Positions 1 through 7,073 of a stretch of DNA of 64,000 nt are shown one piece after another (the first letter of the stretch is position 1; each line of letters starts with the position of its first letter). This DNA comes from Exiguobacterium qingdaonense (lineage in GTDB: Bacteria > Bacillota > Bacilli > Exiguobacteriales > Exiguobacteriaceae), in the NCBI RefSeq assembly GCF_018617855.1, contig NZ_JACSKY010000003.1:186001-250000 (forward strand). Reading direction: 5' to 3'. The translations under genes were made by a program, and so were the position numbers. The notes beneath the pieces are model-generated. The model searched no databases. It worked only from the letters and a program-made list of their open reading frames with translations, and was not told the DNA's origin.

Positions 1-1
1 C

Positions 2-751
2 ATGGGAAAGGGACAGCTGATTGATCATTTAAAAGAGGCTTCTTCAGACGGTCGCCTCACCATTTATATGTATCAAAAATGGCAGCGAGTTCATGGCGGG
101 GCACCGGTAGTCGAATTGTTAGAAAAGTACGGATCATGGTCGAATGTGTTGCGAGAGGCAGGGCTAGAACAACAAATGCCCCGATTTACAAAGAAAGAAA
201 TGATTCAAATGCTTCGTGAGGCGGCGAAGGAGCATGATTCGTTCAGTAGCGCTGATTATCGGAAGTGGGCCATGGCGAATGATGCCCCAACGTTGACAGA
301 GGTCGTCATTCAATTTGGATCATGGAAGGTAGCGATGATTGAGGCGAATGTAAAAAGTGTCATCTCCCTCGATCAAAAATGTGAAATCATCCAATCGTTA
401 CTAGATGCTACTGAAGAACTGCATCCGCTGACCTCGACCGCCTATGCGCGATGGGCCAAGCAGAATCAGCGTCCGAGCATCACGAAAGTGGTGAGGCGTT
501 TCGGGTCATGGTCCCAGGCGTTAGAAGAAATCGGAATTTCTACGCGCGAGTTGTTTACAGAGATGCAGATGATGGAGGCGTTGAATGAAGCAGAGCAAGA
601 GGTAGAGTCGCTCTCACCGTGGGGTTATGAAGTGTGGCAAAAAGAAATGGGGAATCGACCGACGCTAAAGGACATCCAACAAATGTTTGGGTCGTTTGAC
701 GTGGCAGTCAAAGAGATGCGGCAAACCGTGAATCAACGTAAGGGAGGTTGA
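2..751 (+). CDS. Protein of four homing-endonuclease-associated (HNH_repeat) units, possibly 5'-truncated
   Basis: About 249 residues made almost wholly of four tandem units of 55-60 residues. Each unit has a helix, a short YxxW-type segment (YQKW, YRKW, YARW, YEVW) and ends in a YGSW/FGSW/FGSF motif followed by a helix (near residues 43, 105, 166 and 228). This matches the small DNA-binding repeat that accompanies HNH homing endonucleases, but no HNH or other nuclease domain is present. The first ATG lies two bases from the window edge, so the true start and promoter may be outside. The stop is 4 bases before the next gene, whose ribosome site lies inside this one, so the two are probably co-transcribed. 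A DNA- or RNA-binding role is inferred; the biological function is not known. Confidence 0.7.
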   Translation: MGKGQLIDHLKEASSDGRLTIYMYQKWQRVHGGAPVVELLEKYGSWSNVLREAGLEQQMPRFTKKEMIQMLREAAKEHDSFSSADYRKWAMANDAPTLTEVVIQFGSWKVAMIEANVKSVISLDQKCEIIQSLLDATEELHPLTSTAYARWAKQNQRPSITKVVRRFGSWSQALEEIGISTRELFTEMQMMEALNEAEQEVESLSPWGYEVWQKEMGNRPTLKDIQQMFGSFDVAVKEMRQTVNQRKGG

Positions 752-755
752 AAAG

Positions 756-1406
756 ATGCGAATTGTGCTTTGTACGGGAGGACACTGGAGCTCACCCCTT
801 GTCTATCAGGCGATTCGTGATTTAGGAGTGACGCATGTCATCGTCGAAGACGGTCCAGCACCAACTTACATCAAGACGTGGAGAGAACTATTGATTCAGT
901 CATACATTCACCTCATGACCCCGGTGATGCGGCAGTTTAGTCGAGAGCGCATTACAGAGTTGAAAGCACGTTATCCATTTTGCGAAGATCCGATTCCTGA
1001 TCAACGCATAACACGTGTTGTTTCCCTGCATGATAAAAAAGCCGAACGTGTCATTCGACACATCCGACCTGACGTGATCATCGTCCATGAAGCAACAGAA
1101 GTAGACGACCGATTCTTACAAGAGGTGAATTGTCCGATTCTGTCGATTACCCCATCATTGGCTAAGAGTCAACGACATGCGTATTGGGGATTTCATACGC
1201 ATCCGTCCATGAAGAGAGTACAGATTTGTCAACGAACAAAGAAAGGGTGGAGCCCTCTTGTAAGCAACGTATTGTACACCGGTGGAACGGACAATTTTTC
1301 TACATTCCCGTATATTTATTTGGAGACAAGTCTCTCGATGTTGCGGGAACAACTGCAAAAAATGTCGCAACAAGACACCGAACGGCGACAGGAAGTCCAA
1401 GCTTGA
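756..1406 (+). CDS. Formyltransferase-fold protein lacking the catalytic Asn/His
   Basis: 216 residues, start ATG behind AAGGGAGG. The N-terminal strand MRIVLCTGG and the later segment PDVIIVHEATEVDD followed by NCPILSITPSL (residues about 105-135) follow the layout of the methionyl-tRNA/GAR formyltransferase fold, where the equivalent segment reads INIHPxLLP. Here the catalytic Asn and His positions are Ser and Thr, so formyl transfer from N10-formyl-THF is unlikely. The C-terminal OB-like domain of Fmt is absent. It follows the repeat protein by 4 bases and is probably in one operon with it. The substrate is unknown. It could be an unrelated Rossmann-like protein; assignment to the formyltransferase fold is by motif layout only. 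Confidence 0.5.
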   Translation: MRIVLCTGGHWSSPLVYQAIRDLGVTHVIVEDGPAPTYIKTWRELLIQSYIHLMTPVMRQFSRERITELKARYPFCEDPIPDQRITRVVSLHDKKAERVIRHIRPDVIIVHEATEVDDRFLQEVNCPILSITPSLAKSQRHAYWGFHTHPSMKRVQICQRTKKGWSPLVSNVLYTGGTDNFSTFPYIYLETSLSMLREQLQKMSQQDTERRQEVQA

Positions 1407-1415
1407 GGCTTGGGC

Positions 1416-2177
1416 TTATCTGTTGCCACAGTAGAACTGGATTGCCTCGTTGTAATACGAAGCAAGACCAGATTCATAACGATCGTAAAAAGCAGTGAAC
1501 CGCTCATCTGACACGTACATTTGTCCAAGCCCGCTAAACATGTCGATTGAACAATCGTAAAAATGTGTGTCGATGAATAGATGATTCTCTTTGACGATCG
1601 CTTGAACTCGTTCGTCCTGCACCGAAACACCGTCTCGGAACAACTCAACGAGTGGCGCAATCAAGTCAATCTGTTTTTGGTTTAGGCGTTCCCAGTCCTC
1701 TTTAGAACGTTTCGACGCCCGAGCTTGCGCTGTCTCATAAGCAGAACTGTCTCCCCAACGCTCTTGTACTTCCTCCTGGTGCTTTGCCTCATGAGCTTGA
1801 ATCTCTTCATAAGACAATCCTTTGAATAACGATTTGTCTTCCATCGGAATCCCTCCTTTTAGTGAGGTGAGGGTCGCTTCCGCCGTCTCAGCAAGCCGGG
1901 CGTAGTAGCTTGCTTTCTGTCGTAACGCCTCGATATGCTCACCCAACACCTCGACCCGATCGAACGTCGTCGAATCAAGCAACTGTCTGATTTGATCGAG
2001 GGGGACATCGAGTGTTCGGTAGAGTAAGATAAGTTGCAACCGCTCTGCGTCGCTTGATGTGTAACGGCGGTAATCGTTATCATCGCGAGCGGGAACGAGA
2101 AGACCGATCGTGTCATAGTGTCGAAGCGTTCGCGTCGTCGTCCCGGCGAGTGCCGCAAGTTGTTGAATGGTGTACAT
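1416..2177 (-). CDS. MerR-family regulator with TipAS drug-binding domain
   Basis: 253 residues. The N-terminal MerR winged helix (MYTIQQLAALAGTTTRTLRHYD, here described by its TxRTLRHYD signature, residues 1-70) is followed by a dimerisation coiled coil (about 75-110) and a TipAS-type helical domain (about 120-250) with the family's KxDWxRLNQKQ and FYDCSIDMF-like segments. Homologues such as TipAL and Mta bind hydrophobic antibiotics or other amphipathic compounds and activate efflux genes and their own promoter. The start has AAGGAGGTGAAGGG just upstream on the minus strand. A perfect palindrome lies in the short spacer before it (see operator at 2208-2222), so autoregulation is likely. No transporter lies beside it, so any target other than itself is elsewhere. 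Confidence 0.88.
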   Translation of the reverse strand: MYTIQQLAALAGTTTRTLRHYDTIGLLVPARDDNDYRRYTSSDAERLQLILLYRTLDVPLDQIRQLLDSTTFDRVEVLGEHIEALRQKASYYARLAETAEATLTSLKGGIPMEDKSLFKGLSYEEIQAHEAKHQEEVQERWGDSSAYETAQARASKRSKEDWERLNQKQIDLIAPLVELFRDGVSVQDERVQAIVKENHLFIDTHFYDCSIDMFSGLGQMYVSDERFTAFYDRYESGLASYYNEAIQFYCGNR

Positions 2178-2207
2178 CCCTTCACCTCCTTAACATCAGC
2201 GTAAACG

Positions 2208-2222
2208 TTGACGTCACGTCAA
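2208..2222 (-). promoter_or_regulatory. Putative MerR/TipA-type operator within an over-long promoter spacer
   Basis: TTGACGT-C-ACGTCAA is a perfect 7-bp inverted repeat 30 bases before the MerR-family start. On the minus strand it sits directly after TTGACC (2228-2223) and before TACGCT (2203-2198), a 19-base spacing typical of MerR-activated promoters where the regulator untwists the DNA. Seen directly: the palindrome and spacing. Inferred: that the adjacent regulator binds here. Confidence 0.7.
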
Positions 2223-2224
2223 GG

Positions 2225-2689
2225 TCAAGCCTGTTTTTCAAATAACGAGAATCCGTCCCGTTCCCTGATGTAGCGGAAGCCGAACTGAAGGTAGTATCCG
2301 TTCAAGAAGGCATTGTCCGCGACGCAATCCAATCGAACGGTCGAAGTGGTGTGGGATAGGGCAAATTGCATCAGACGCTCGCCGATGCGTTCGCCTTTCG
2401 CACTGGAGTCCGTGACGAGTCGGTGCAAGTAGACAGCATCGTTCGGATGATCCCATAGATTGTGGTCCCAATCGGTCGGTGGGATGAGACTGACGGCACC
2501 AACGACTTGGTGGTCACGCTCATATACAAAAACGGTGCCCTTGGTTAAATCGTGTCGTACATAATCCGAGCGACTCGGTTCTAAATATTTGACCCATTGT
2601 GACTTTCCGGCTACCTGGAACTCTTTTGCTTTCTTTACAATCAATTCGTCGATCGCTGCAAAATCATCAAGTGTTGCAACTCGAAACAT
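2225..2689 (-). CDS. GNAT-family N-acetyltransferase
   Basis: 154 residues starting MFRVATLDDFAAIDEL; this ATG has GAGGTG seven bases upstream, whereas an ATG 21 bases earlier has no ribosome site. The GNAT fold is shown by the N-terminal strand-helix, the VVGAVSLIPP strand and the YLHRLVTD-SSAKGERIGERLMQFAL motif A, where acetyl-CoA pyrophosphate binds. The C-terminal segment NAFLNGYYLQFGFRYIRE is typical of the family's last helix and strand. The acceptor is unknown. It lies upstream of and in the same direction as the MerR regulator, whose promoter begins at its 3' end, so the two may be partly co-transcribed. Confidence 0.85.
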   Translation of the reverse strand: MFRVATLDDFAAIDELIVKKAKEFQVAGKSQWVKYLEPSRSDYVRHDLTKGTVFVYERDHQVVGAVSLIPPTDWDHNLWDHPNDAVYLHRLVTDSSAKGERIGERLMQFALSHTTSTVRLDCVADNAFLNGYYLQFGFRYIRERDGFSLFEKQA

Positions 2690-2793
2690 GATGGAGCACC
2701 TCGCTTTCATTTCTTTTCAAAATCGTGTAGGGTACACGATGAATAGGCTGATGAAACATCTTTGTATCATCGAATGTTTTTTGGTAAGATAAA

Positions 2794-2823
2794 TTAGCGC
2801 CATCGTGCAAACGATTGCGCTAA
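2794..2823. promoter_or_regulatory. 30-bp near-perfect palindrome with a cre-like core upstream of alpha-glucosidase
   Basis: TTAGCGC and GCGCTAA arms flank inner arms ATCGT and ACGAT around a GCAA centre; only the C/T pair between inner and outer arms is unpaired. The centre TGCAAACGATTGC (2806-2818) matches the core of the CcpA/LacI-family cre consensus. No U-tract follows, which argues against a terminator. A TATAAA hexamer follows at 2827-2832. Likely the operator of a LacI-family repressor (MalR-like) or CcpA for the gene at 2903. Confidence 0.6.
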
Positions 2824-2902
2824 TGATATAAAGTTCGCGGCACGAATAAGATAATTATAAATGATGAGCAGTGAGTTTTGGGATAAGGAGCATCAACATC
2901 AC

Positions 2903-4603
2903 ATGCAACTTTTACAACGAGAACAAACACAAACGCTTAAACGCAACTGGTGGAAAGAAGCCGTCGCCTATCAGATTTATCCGCGCAGTTTTTATGACGC
3001 GAACGGAGACGGAATTGGAGATATTCAAGGAATCATTGATAAGCTCGACTATTTGAAAGACCTCGGCATTGACGTCATCTGGATTTGCCCGATGTATAAA
3101 TCGCCAAACGATGACAACGGTTATGACATTAGTGACTACCAGGACATCATGGACGAATTCGGGACGATGGAAGACTTCGACCGTTTATTGGATGAGGTAC
3201 ACCAGCGTGGTATGAAATTATTGCTCGACCTCGTCGTCAACCATACGTCGGATGAGCACCCGTGGTTCATTGAATCGAAGAGTTCAAAAGACAATCCGAA
3301 GCGCGACTGGTATATCTGGCGCGACGGGAAGCTAGACGGGTCGAAGCCGAACAATTGGGAGTCTATCTTTGGCGGCTCGGCTTGGGAGTTCGATGAGGCG
3401 ACGGAGCAGTACTACTTGCACGTCTTCTCGAAGAAACAGCCAGACCTCAACTGGGAAAACGCTGAGATGCGTACAGCCGTATACGACATGATCAACTGGT
3501 GGCTCGAAAAAGGAATCGACGGGTTCCGTGTCGATGCGATCAGCCACATCCGCAAGAATCCGACGTTCGCGGACTTGCCAAACCCGGACGACCTCGACTT
3601 TGTACCGTCGTTCGAGATGCACATGAACGTGGATGGGATTCACGACTATTTAGAAGAGCTTCGTGACGAGACGTTCGATAAACATGACATCATGACGGTC
3701 GGTGAAGCGAACGGGGTATCCCCTGACGATGCGCACCTTTGGGTCGGTGAAAAAGATGGGAAGATGAACATGGTCTTCCAATTCGAACACATGGACCTAT
3801 GGAGTGAAGATGCCGATTCGAAACTCGATGTCGTCCACTTGAAGAATGTGTTGACGAAATGGCAAAAAGGACTTGAAGCCGATGGATGGAACGCACTTTA
3901 CGTCGAAAACCATGACCAGACACGTACGGTCTCGAAATGGGGAGACGACGAGCGTTACTGGAAAGAGAGCGCCAAGTCGATTGCGATGATGTACTTCCTC
4001 ATGCAAGGGACGCCGTTCATCTATCAAGGTCAGGAAATCGGGATGACGAATGTCAAATTTGATTCAATCGACCAATACGATGACATCGCGACACGCAATC
4101 GCTACTATATCGGTGTCGAGCAAGGGAAGAGTCATGACGAGATGATGCGCATCACGTGGAACTCGTCACGCGATAACACGCGTACACCGATGCAGTGGAG
4201 CGACGCTCCGAATGCCGGGTTCACGTTTGCGGAAAGACCGTGGTTCGGAATCAACCCGAACTATACACAGATCAACGTCGAATCACAGCTTGAGGACGAG
4301 GATTCAATTTTCAACTTTTATAAGGAGATGATTCAACTCCGGAAAGACGATGAGACGTTCGTGTACGGGGCATACGATGTCGTCTTACCAGACCATCCGG
4401 AAGTGTACGCATATACGCGTACGCTCGGTGAGACACAGTACCTCGTCGTCACGAACTTGACGGCGAAAGAGACGATGTTTGATATGGATGAGACTCTTCG
4501 AGTACAAGATGTCGTCTTGAGCAACATGCCGGTTGAAGGTGATGCGGAATCATCGCTCCTTCACTTGAAACCGTTCGAAGGTCGCGTATATAAAATCAGC
4601 TAA
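2903..4603 (+). CDS. GH13 subfamily 31 alpha-glucosidase (maltose/isomaltose type)
   Basis: 566 residues from this ATG. Cytoplasmic exo-acting glucosidase that releases glucose from short malto- or isomalto-oligosaccharides. The (beta/alpha)8 barrel opens with NWWKEAVAYQIYPRSF and carries LDLVVNHTSD, the nucleophile Asp211 in GFRVDAI, the acid/base Glu268 in VGEAN and the third acid Asp338 in ENHDQ; a C-terminal beta domain ends GRVYKIS. The residue after the nucleophile is Ala rather than the Val of strict oligo-1,6-glucosidases, which suggests alpha-1,4 activity (family knowledge). The start is uncertain: an in-frame ATG at 2861 lacks a ribosome site, while 2903 has AGGAG 12 bases upstream. 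Preceded by a large palindrome and followed by a strong terminator, so probably a single-gene, sugar-regulated unit. Confidence 0.92.
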   Translation: MQLLQREQTQTLKRNWWKEAVAYQIYPRSFYDANGDGIGDIQGIIDKLDYLKDLGIDVIWICPMYKSPNDDNGYDISDYQDIMDEFGTMEDFDRLLDEVHQRGMKLLLDLVVNHTSDEHPWFIESKSSKDNPKRDWYIWRDGKLDGSKPNNWESIFGGSAWEFDEATEQYYLHVFSKKQPDLNWENAEMRTAVYDMINWWLEKGIDGFRVDAISHIRKNPTFADLPNPDDLDFVPSFEMHMNVDGIHDYLEELRDETFDKHDIMTVGEANGVSPDDAHLWVGEKDGKMNMVFQFEHMDLWSEDADSKLDVVHLKNVLTKWQKGLEADGWNALYVENHDQTRTVSKWGDDERYWKESAKSIAMMYFLMQGTPFIYQGQEIGMTNVKFDSIDQYDDIATRNRYYIGVEQGKSHDEMMRITWNSSRDNTRTPMQWSDAPNAGFTFAERPWFGINPNYTQINVESQLEDEDSIFNFYKEMIQLRKDDETFVYGAYDVVLPDHPEVYAYTRTLGETQYLVVTNLTAKETMFDMDETLRVQDVVLSNMPVEGDAESSLLHLKPFEGRVYKIS

Positions 4604-4618
4604 TTCTTCTTGACCGGA

Positions 4619-4652
4619 AGACCGTGGACGACAACGTCTACGGTCTTTTTTT
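4619..4652 (+). terminator. Intrinsic terminator after alpha-glucosidase
   Basis: A 12-bp stem beginning AGACCGTGGACG with loop ACAA closes on CGTCTACGGTCT and runs into seven or more T. Confidence 0.9.
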
Positions 4653-4726
4653 AATTTACAGAGAGACGCCGATAGAACGACTCAACACAGATATGGTACG
4701 ATGAGTTGACGGAAAGGGGGATGAGC

Positions 4727-5146
4727 ATGGCGATTGAACCACTTCGCGTGCGTGTCCAGCAAACAACACGGATGAGTGATATTCCGGAACCGATTGAGTT
4801 AACGGCTGACGGCTTGTATTATCCACTGAAAACGGGATTCATCTTAATGTTTGACCAACAGCAAGAGGACGGACCGATTCCGACGACGATCAAGTACACT
4901 CCGGAACGATTGGCGCTCATCTGTAAAGGACCGATTGAAATGAACCATTCATTCATCGAAGGTCGCTTCACGCAAAGCTTATACAAAAATGCATATATGT
5001 CGATGACGATGGCGACGACAACGTCACGACTCGACGTGTCCAAAGAATCGTGCACATTCGTATATGAACTATCTATGAATGAAGAGAACGTGGGTATATA
5101 TGAAGTGCAAGTCACGTGGACATTTGAAGGGGGAGAGGACGAATGA
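4727..5146 (+). CDS. DUF1934 (YwiB-like) beta-barrel protein
   Basis: 139 residues with no signal peptide. The pattern of about eight beta strands, with segments such as GLYYPLKTGFILMF, TTIKYTPERLALICKGPIEM and the C-terminal GIYEVQVTWTFEGG, fits the DUF1934/YwiB family, a lipocalin-like (calycin) barrel of unknown function. The start chosen has AAGGGGG six bases upstream; a TTG 21 bases earlier is also open. In Bacillus this gene stands in front of argS; here argS is absent and a small acidic protein gene overlaps its stop codon by four bases (ATGA), so the two are translationally coupled. Confidence 0.75.
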   Translation: MAIEPLRVRVQQTTRMSDIPEPIELTADGLYYPLKTGFILMFDQQQEDGPIPTTIKYTPERLALICKGPIEMNHSFIEGRFTQSLYKNAYMSMTMATTTSRLDVSKESCTFVYELSMNEENVGIYEVQVTWTFEGGEDE

Positions 5147-5571
5147 ATTTTACAGAACGCGTAAACAAGATTGAAGAGATGTTGAACGAAGACTGGTTTG
5201 AGATGCTCGAAACGAACGAGGAAGAGTATGAAGAATGGCGCGGTCGCCTCGAAGACCACGCCGAACAAGTCATCGCGCATTATGACCAAGAGAACGGCGT
5301 CGATGTCGGCTCAATCGATAAATTGCTTCAATTGAACGATGAGTTCCCACTTCTTTACGGGGAGGACACGGTTCGCCTTTACATCGCCCTCATCGAGGCG
5401 AGGTCAGAAGACAAAGCGGTTTACGATCGGTACGTTGATTATTTAGCGGCCATCAGCGATGCATCGCATGAACAGTTTCTACATTTCCATACGCTCGTCG
5501 AAGCAGGACGGCTCGAGGAAGCGAGACAACTTGCTCCACACATGCCGCAACGTCTCGGACTCGAAGAATAA
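5143..5571 (+). CDS. Small acidic helical protein of unknown function
   Basis: 142 residues, not recognised. Rich in Glu and Asp, predicted helical throughout, no membrane segment. The spacing of helices (residues 3-45, 50-70, 75-95, 100-125) recalls TPR-like or helical-bundle adaptors, but there is no family motif I can name. Start ATG overlaps the stop of the DUF1934 gene (ATGA) and a terminator follows 10 bases after the stop, so this is the last gene of a two-gene unit. Confidence 0.7.
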   Translation: MNFTERVNKIEEMLNEDWFEMLETNEEEYEEWRGRLEDHAEQVIAHYDQENGVDVGSIDKLLQLNDEFPLLYGEDTVRLYIALIEARSEDKAVYDRYVDYLAAISDASHEQFLHFHTLVEAGRLEEARQLAPHMPQRLGLEE

Positions 5572-5580
5572 ATACATCGA

Positions 5581-5611
5581 AAGTGTCATCTGAACAAGAT
5601 GGCGCTTTTTT
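5581..5611 (+). terminator. Intrinsic terminator
   Basis: Stem AAGTGTCATCT / AGATGGCGCTT (two G-U pairs), loop GAACA, followed by a T-tract. Confidence 0.88.
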
Positions 5612-5631
5612 CATGCCTGAAAGGGGACATC

Positions 5632-5721
5632 ATGCATGACGGACGTCCATTTTACTTTGGGTGTGGGTCATTTATGATCAGGGAACAAGGAGATCGAGAA
5701 AAGGACGCGAATAGATTGTGA
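5632..5721 (+). CDS. Possible 29-residue small ORF or leader peptide
   Basis: ATG with AAAGGGGA eight bases upstream opens a 29-codon frame (begins MHDGRPFYFGCG, ends KDANRL) that stops 17 bases before the acetyltransferase start. The ribosome site is as good as those of real genes here. No homologue is recognised and the composition is not informative; it may be chance. Confidence 0.25.
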   Translation: MHDGRPFYFGCGSFMIREQGDREKDANRL

Positions 5722-5738
5722 ATAGAGGGGGAAATGTG

Positions 5739-6257
5739 ATGTTAAGACTAATCAAGACATCGGTCGATCAAAAAGAACAGATTCTCGCATTTTTAGAGGA
5801 ATGGTACGAACGCGATGAGCGAATCGTCCCGACCTCGGTCGACCGTGAAACGACGGACTTCGAGGCATACGTCAACACGTTACGTCAGAAAGAGTTGCGT
5901 GAGAACATAGAGGAAGGCTGGGTCCCGAGCACGACGTATTGGCTCACGGACGGGGAAGAGCTTCTCGGGGCGGCGAACATTCGTCACGAGTTGAATGAAT
6001 CGCTCTTAAAGATTGGCGGGCATGTCGGGTATGGGGTGAAACCGAGTGCGCGCGGGCGCGGGCTTGCTACAATCCAACTACAACTTGCGCTTGAGAAAGT
6101 GAGAGCGCTCGGGATCGAGCGTGCACTCATCACGTGCAACCGAACGAATATCGCGTCCCGTCAAGTCATTTTAAACAATGGTGGCGTCGCAGACACACCG
6201 TATACGGAAGAAGACGGGACGATTGTCGAGCGATTTTGGATTGATTTGAAAGGATGA
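5739..6257 (+). CDS. GNAT-family N-acetyltransferase
   Basis: 172 residues starting MLRLIKTSVDQ; AGAGGGGG lies seven bases upstream, better than a GTG seven codons earlier. The acetyl-CoA motif is GYGVKPSARGRGLATIQLQLAL (signature RGRGLA, residues about 98-110) with the family's CNRTNIASRQVILNNGG strand-helix near the C-terminus. This layout is that of the YesJ/YjdJ-like 'predicted acetyltransferase' branch. The acceptor molecule is not known. The next gene starts 7 bases after its stop, so they are probably transcribed together. Confidence 0.85.
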   Translation: MLRLIKTSVDQKEQILAFLEEWYERDERIVPTSVDRETTDFEAYVNTLRQKELRENIEEGWVPSTTYWLTDGEELLGAANIRHELNESLLKIGGHVGYGVKPSARGRGLATIQLQLALEKVRALGIERALITCNRTNIASRQVILNNGGVADTPYTEEDGTIVERFWIDLKG

Positions 6258-6264
6258 AGGCGGG

Positions 6265-6981
6265 ATGGCGAACTGGATCATCATCTATTTGGCGTTAATC
6301 AATTTCTTCGGCATTTATTTGTTTCGTGAAGAGACGGTTCCTTCAAAGAAATGGTTCTCTTTCTCGAGCGGGATCGCCATCACGTACTTCTTCATGTATC
6401 TACTGCCGTCATTGAACAAGCGCCAGGACACACTCCGTGTCGATTGGTTGAACTTAGCCTTGCCTTCAGAAATATACGTCGTCAGTCTCATCGGATTCAC
6501 GCTGTTTTATGGTACGATGCGGTTCGTTCGAACGCCTCATTTTCAAGATGAAGCGGTCGATCGGGCCGTTTCGTATTGGCTACAAGTGACACTCCTCACG
6601 GCATATATGACGTTCTCAGCGTACGTGGTGACAGCGGAATCCGTGACGTTCGTCGCGAGGAGCTTCTATGCGACGGCACTCGGAGTACACTTCTTGGCGC
6701 TCGGGCATGATTTGAATCGCCATTATGGTGAACGCTACATGAGACAAGGACGCTATCTATTGAGCGGTGGGATTTTGCTCGGTGGATTCTTTTCACGCTG
6801 GGTCGACCTGGCCCCACACATTGAGGCAATTTGTTTTGCGTTCGTAGCCGGGGCGATGATTCTAAACATCGTGAAGTTTGAACTCCCGTCTGACCGCAAT
6901 CTGCACTTCCGCACATTCGTCTTAGCCGTGTCCGTTTATGGCGGGCTCCTCCTCATCTTGAAACATCTATTAAACTTCTGA
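6265..6981 (+). CDS. Seven-helix integral membrane protein, unknown function
   Basis: 238 residues with about seven predicted membrane helices (near residues 3-20, 31-47, 71-88, 104-122, 128-146, 167-182, 190-208 and a last one at 217-234). Charged loops include HDLNRHYGERYMRQGRY (cytoplasmic side, inferred). I do not recognise the family; the size and topology resemble uncharacterised ZIP-sized membrane proteins of Bacilli, without their His motifs. GAAGGCGGG precedes the start closely. Follows the acetyltransferase by 7 bases. Confidence 0.65.
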   Translation: MANWIIIYLALINFFGIYLFREETVPSKKWFSFSSGIAITYFFMYLLPSLNKRQDTLRVDWLNLALPSEIYVVSLIGFTLFYGTMRFVRTPHFQDEAVDRAVSYWLQVTLLTAYMTFSAYVVTAESVTFVARSFYATALGVHFLALGHDLNRHYGERYMRQGRYLLSGGILLGGFFSRWVDLAPHIEAICFAFVAGAMILNIVKFELPSDRNLHFRTFVLAVSVYGGLLLILKHLLNF

Positions 6982-6998
6982 CGAGAACTTCATAAAAA

Positions 6999-7016
6999 TG
7001 AATGACTGTTCATTCA
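6999..7016. promoter_or_regulatory. FadR box overlapping the fadF promoter
   Basis: TGAATGACTGTTCATTCA is a perfect inverted repeat of 7-bp arms. It matches the Bacillus FadR (YsiA, TetR family) operator consensus TGAATGAMTANTCATTCA at all but one specified central position. It overlaps the proposed -35 (ATGACT, 7002-7007), 17 bases before the -10 TATACT (7025-7030). Long-chain acyl-CoA would release FadR and switch on the downstream gene. Confidence 0.88.
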
Positions 7017-7073
7017 TCGTTTGGTATACTGAAATTAAGATTGAATCCGTTTTCATAAGGGGGAATTTTGGGG

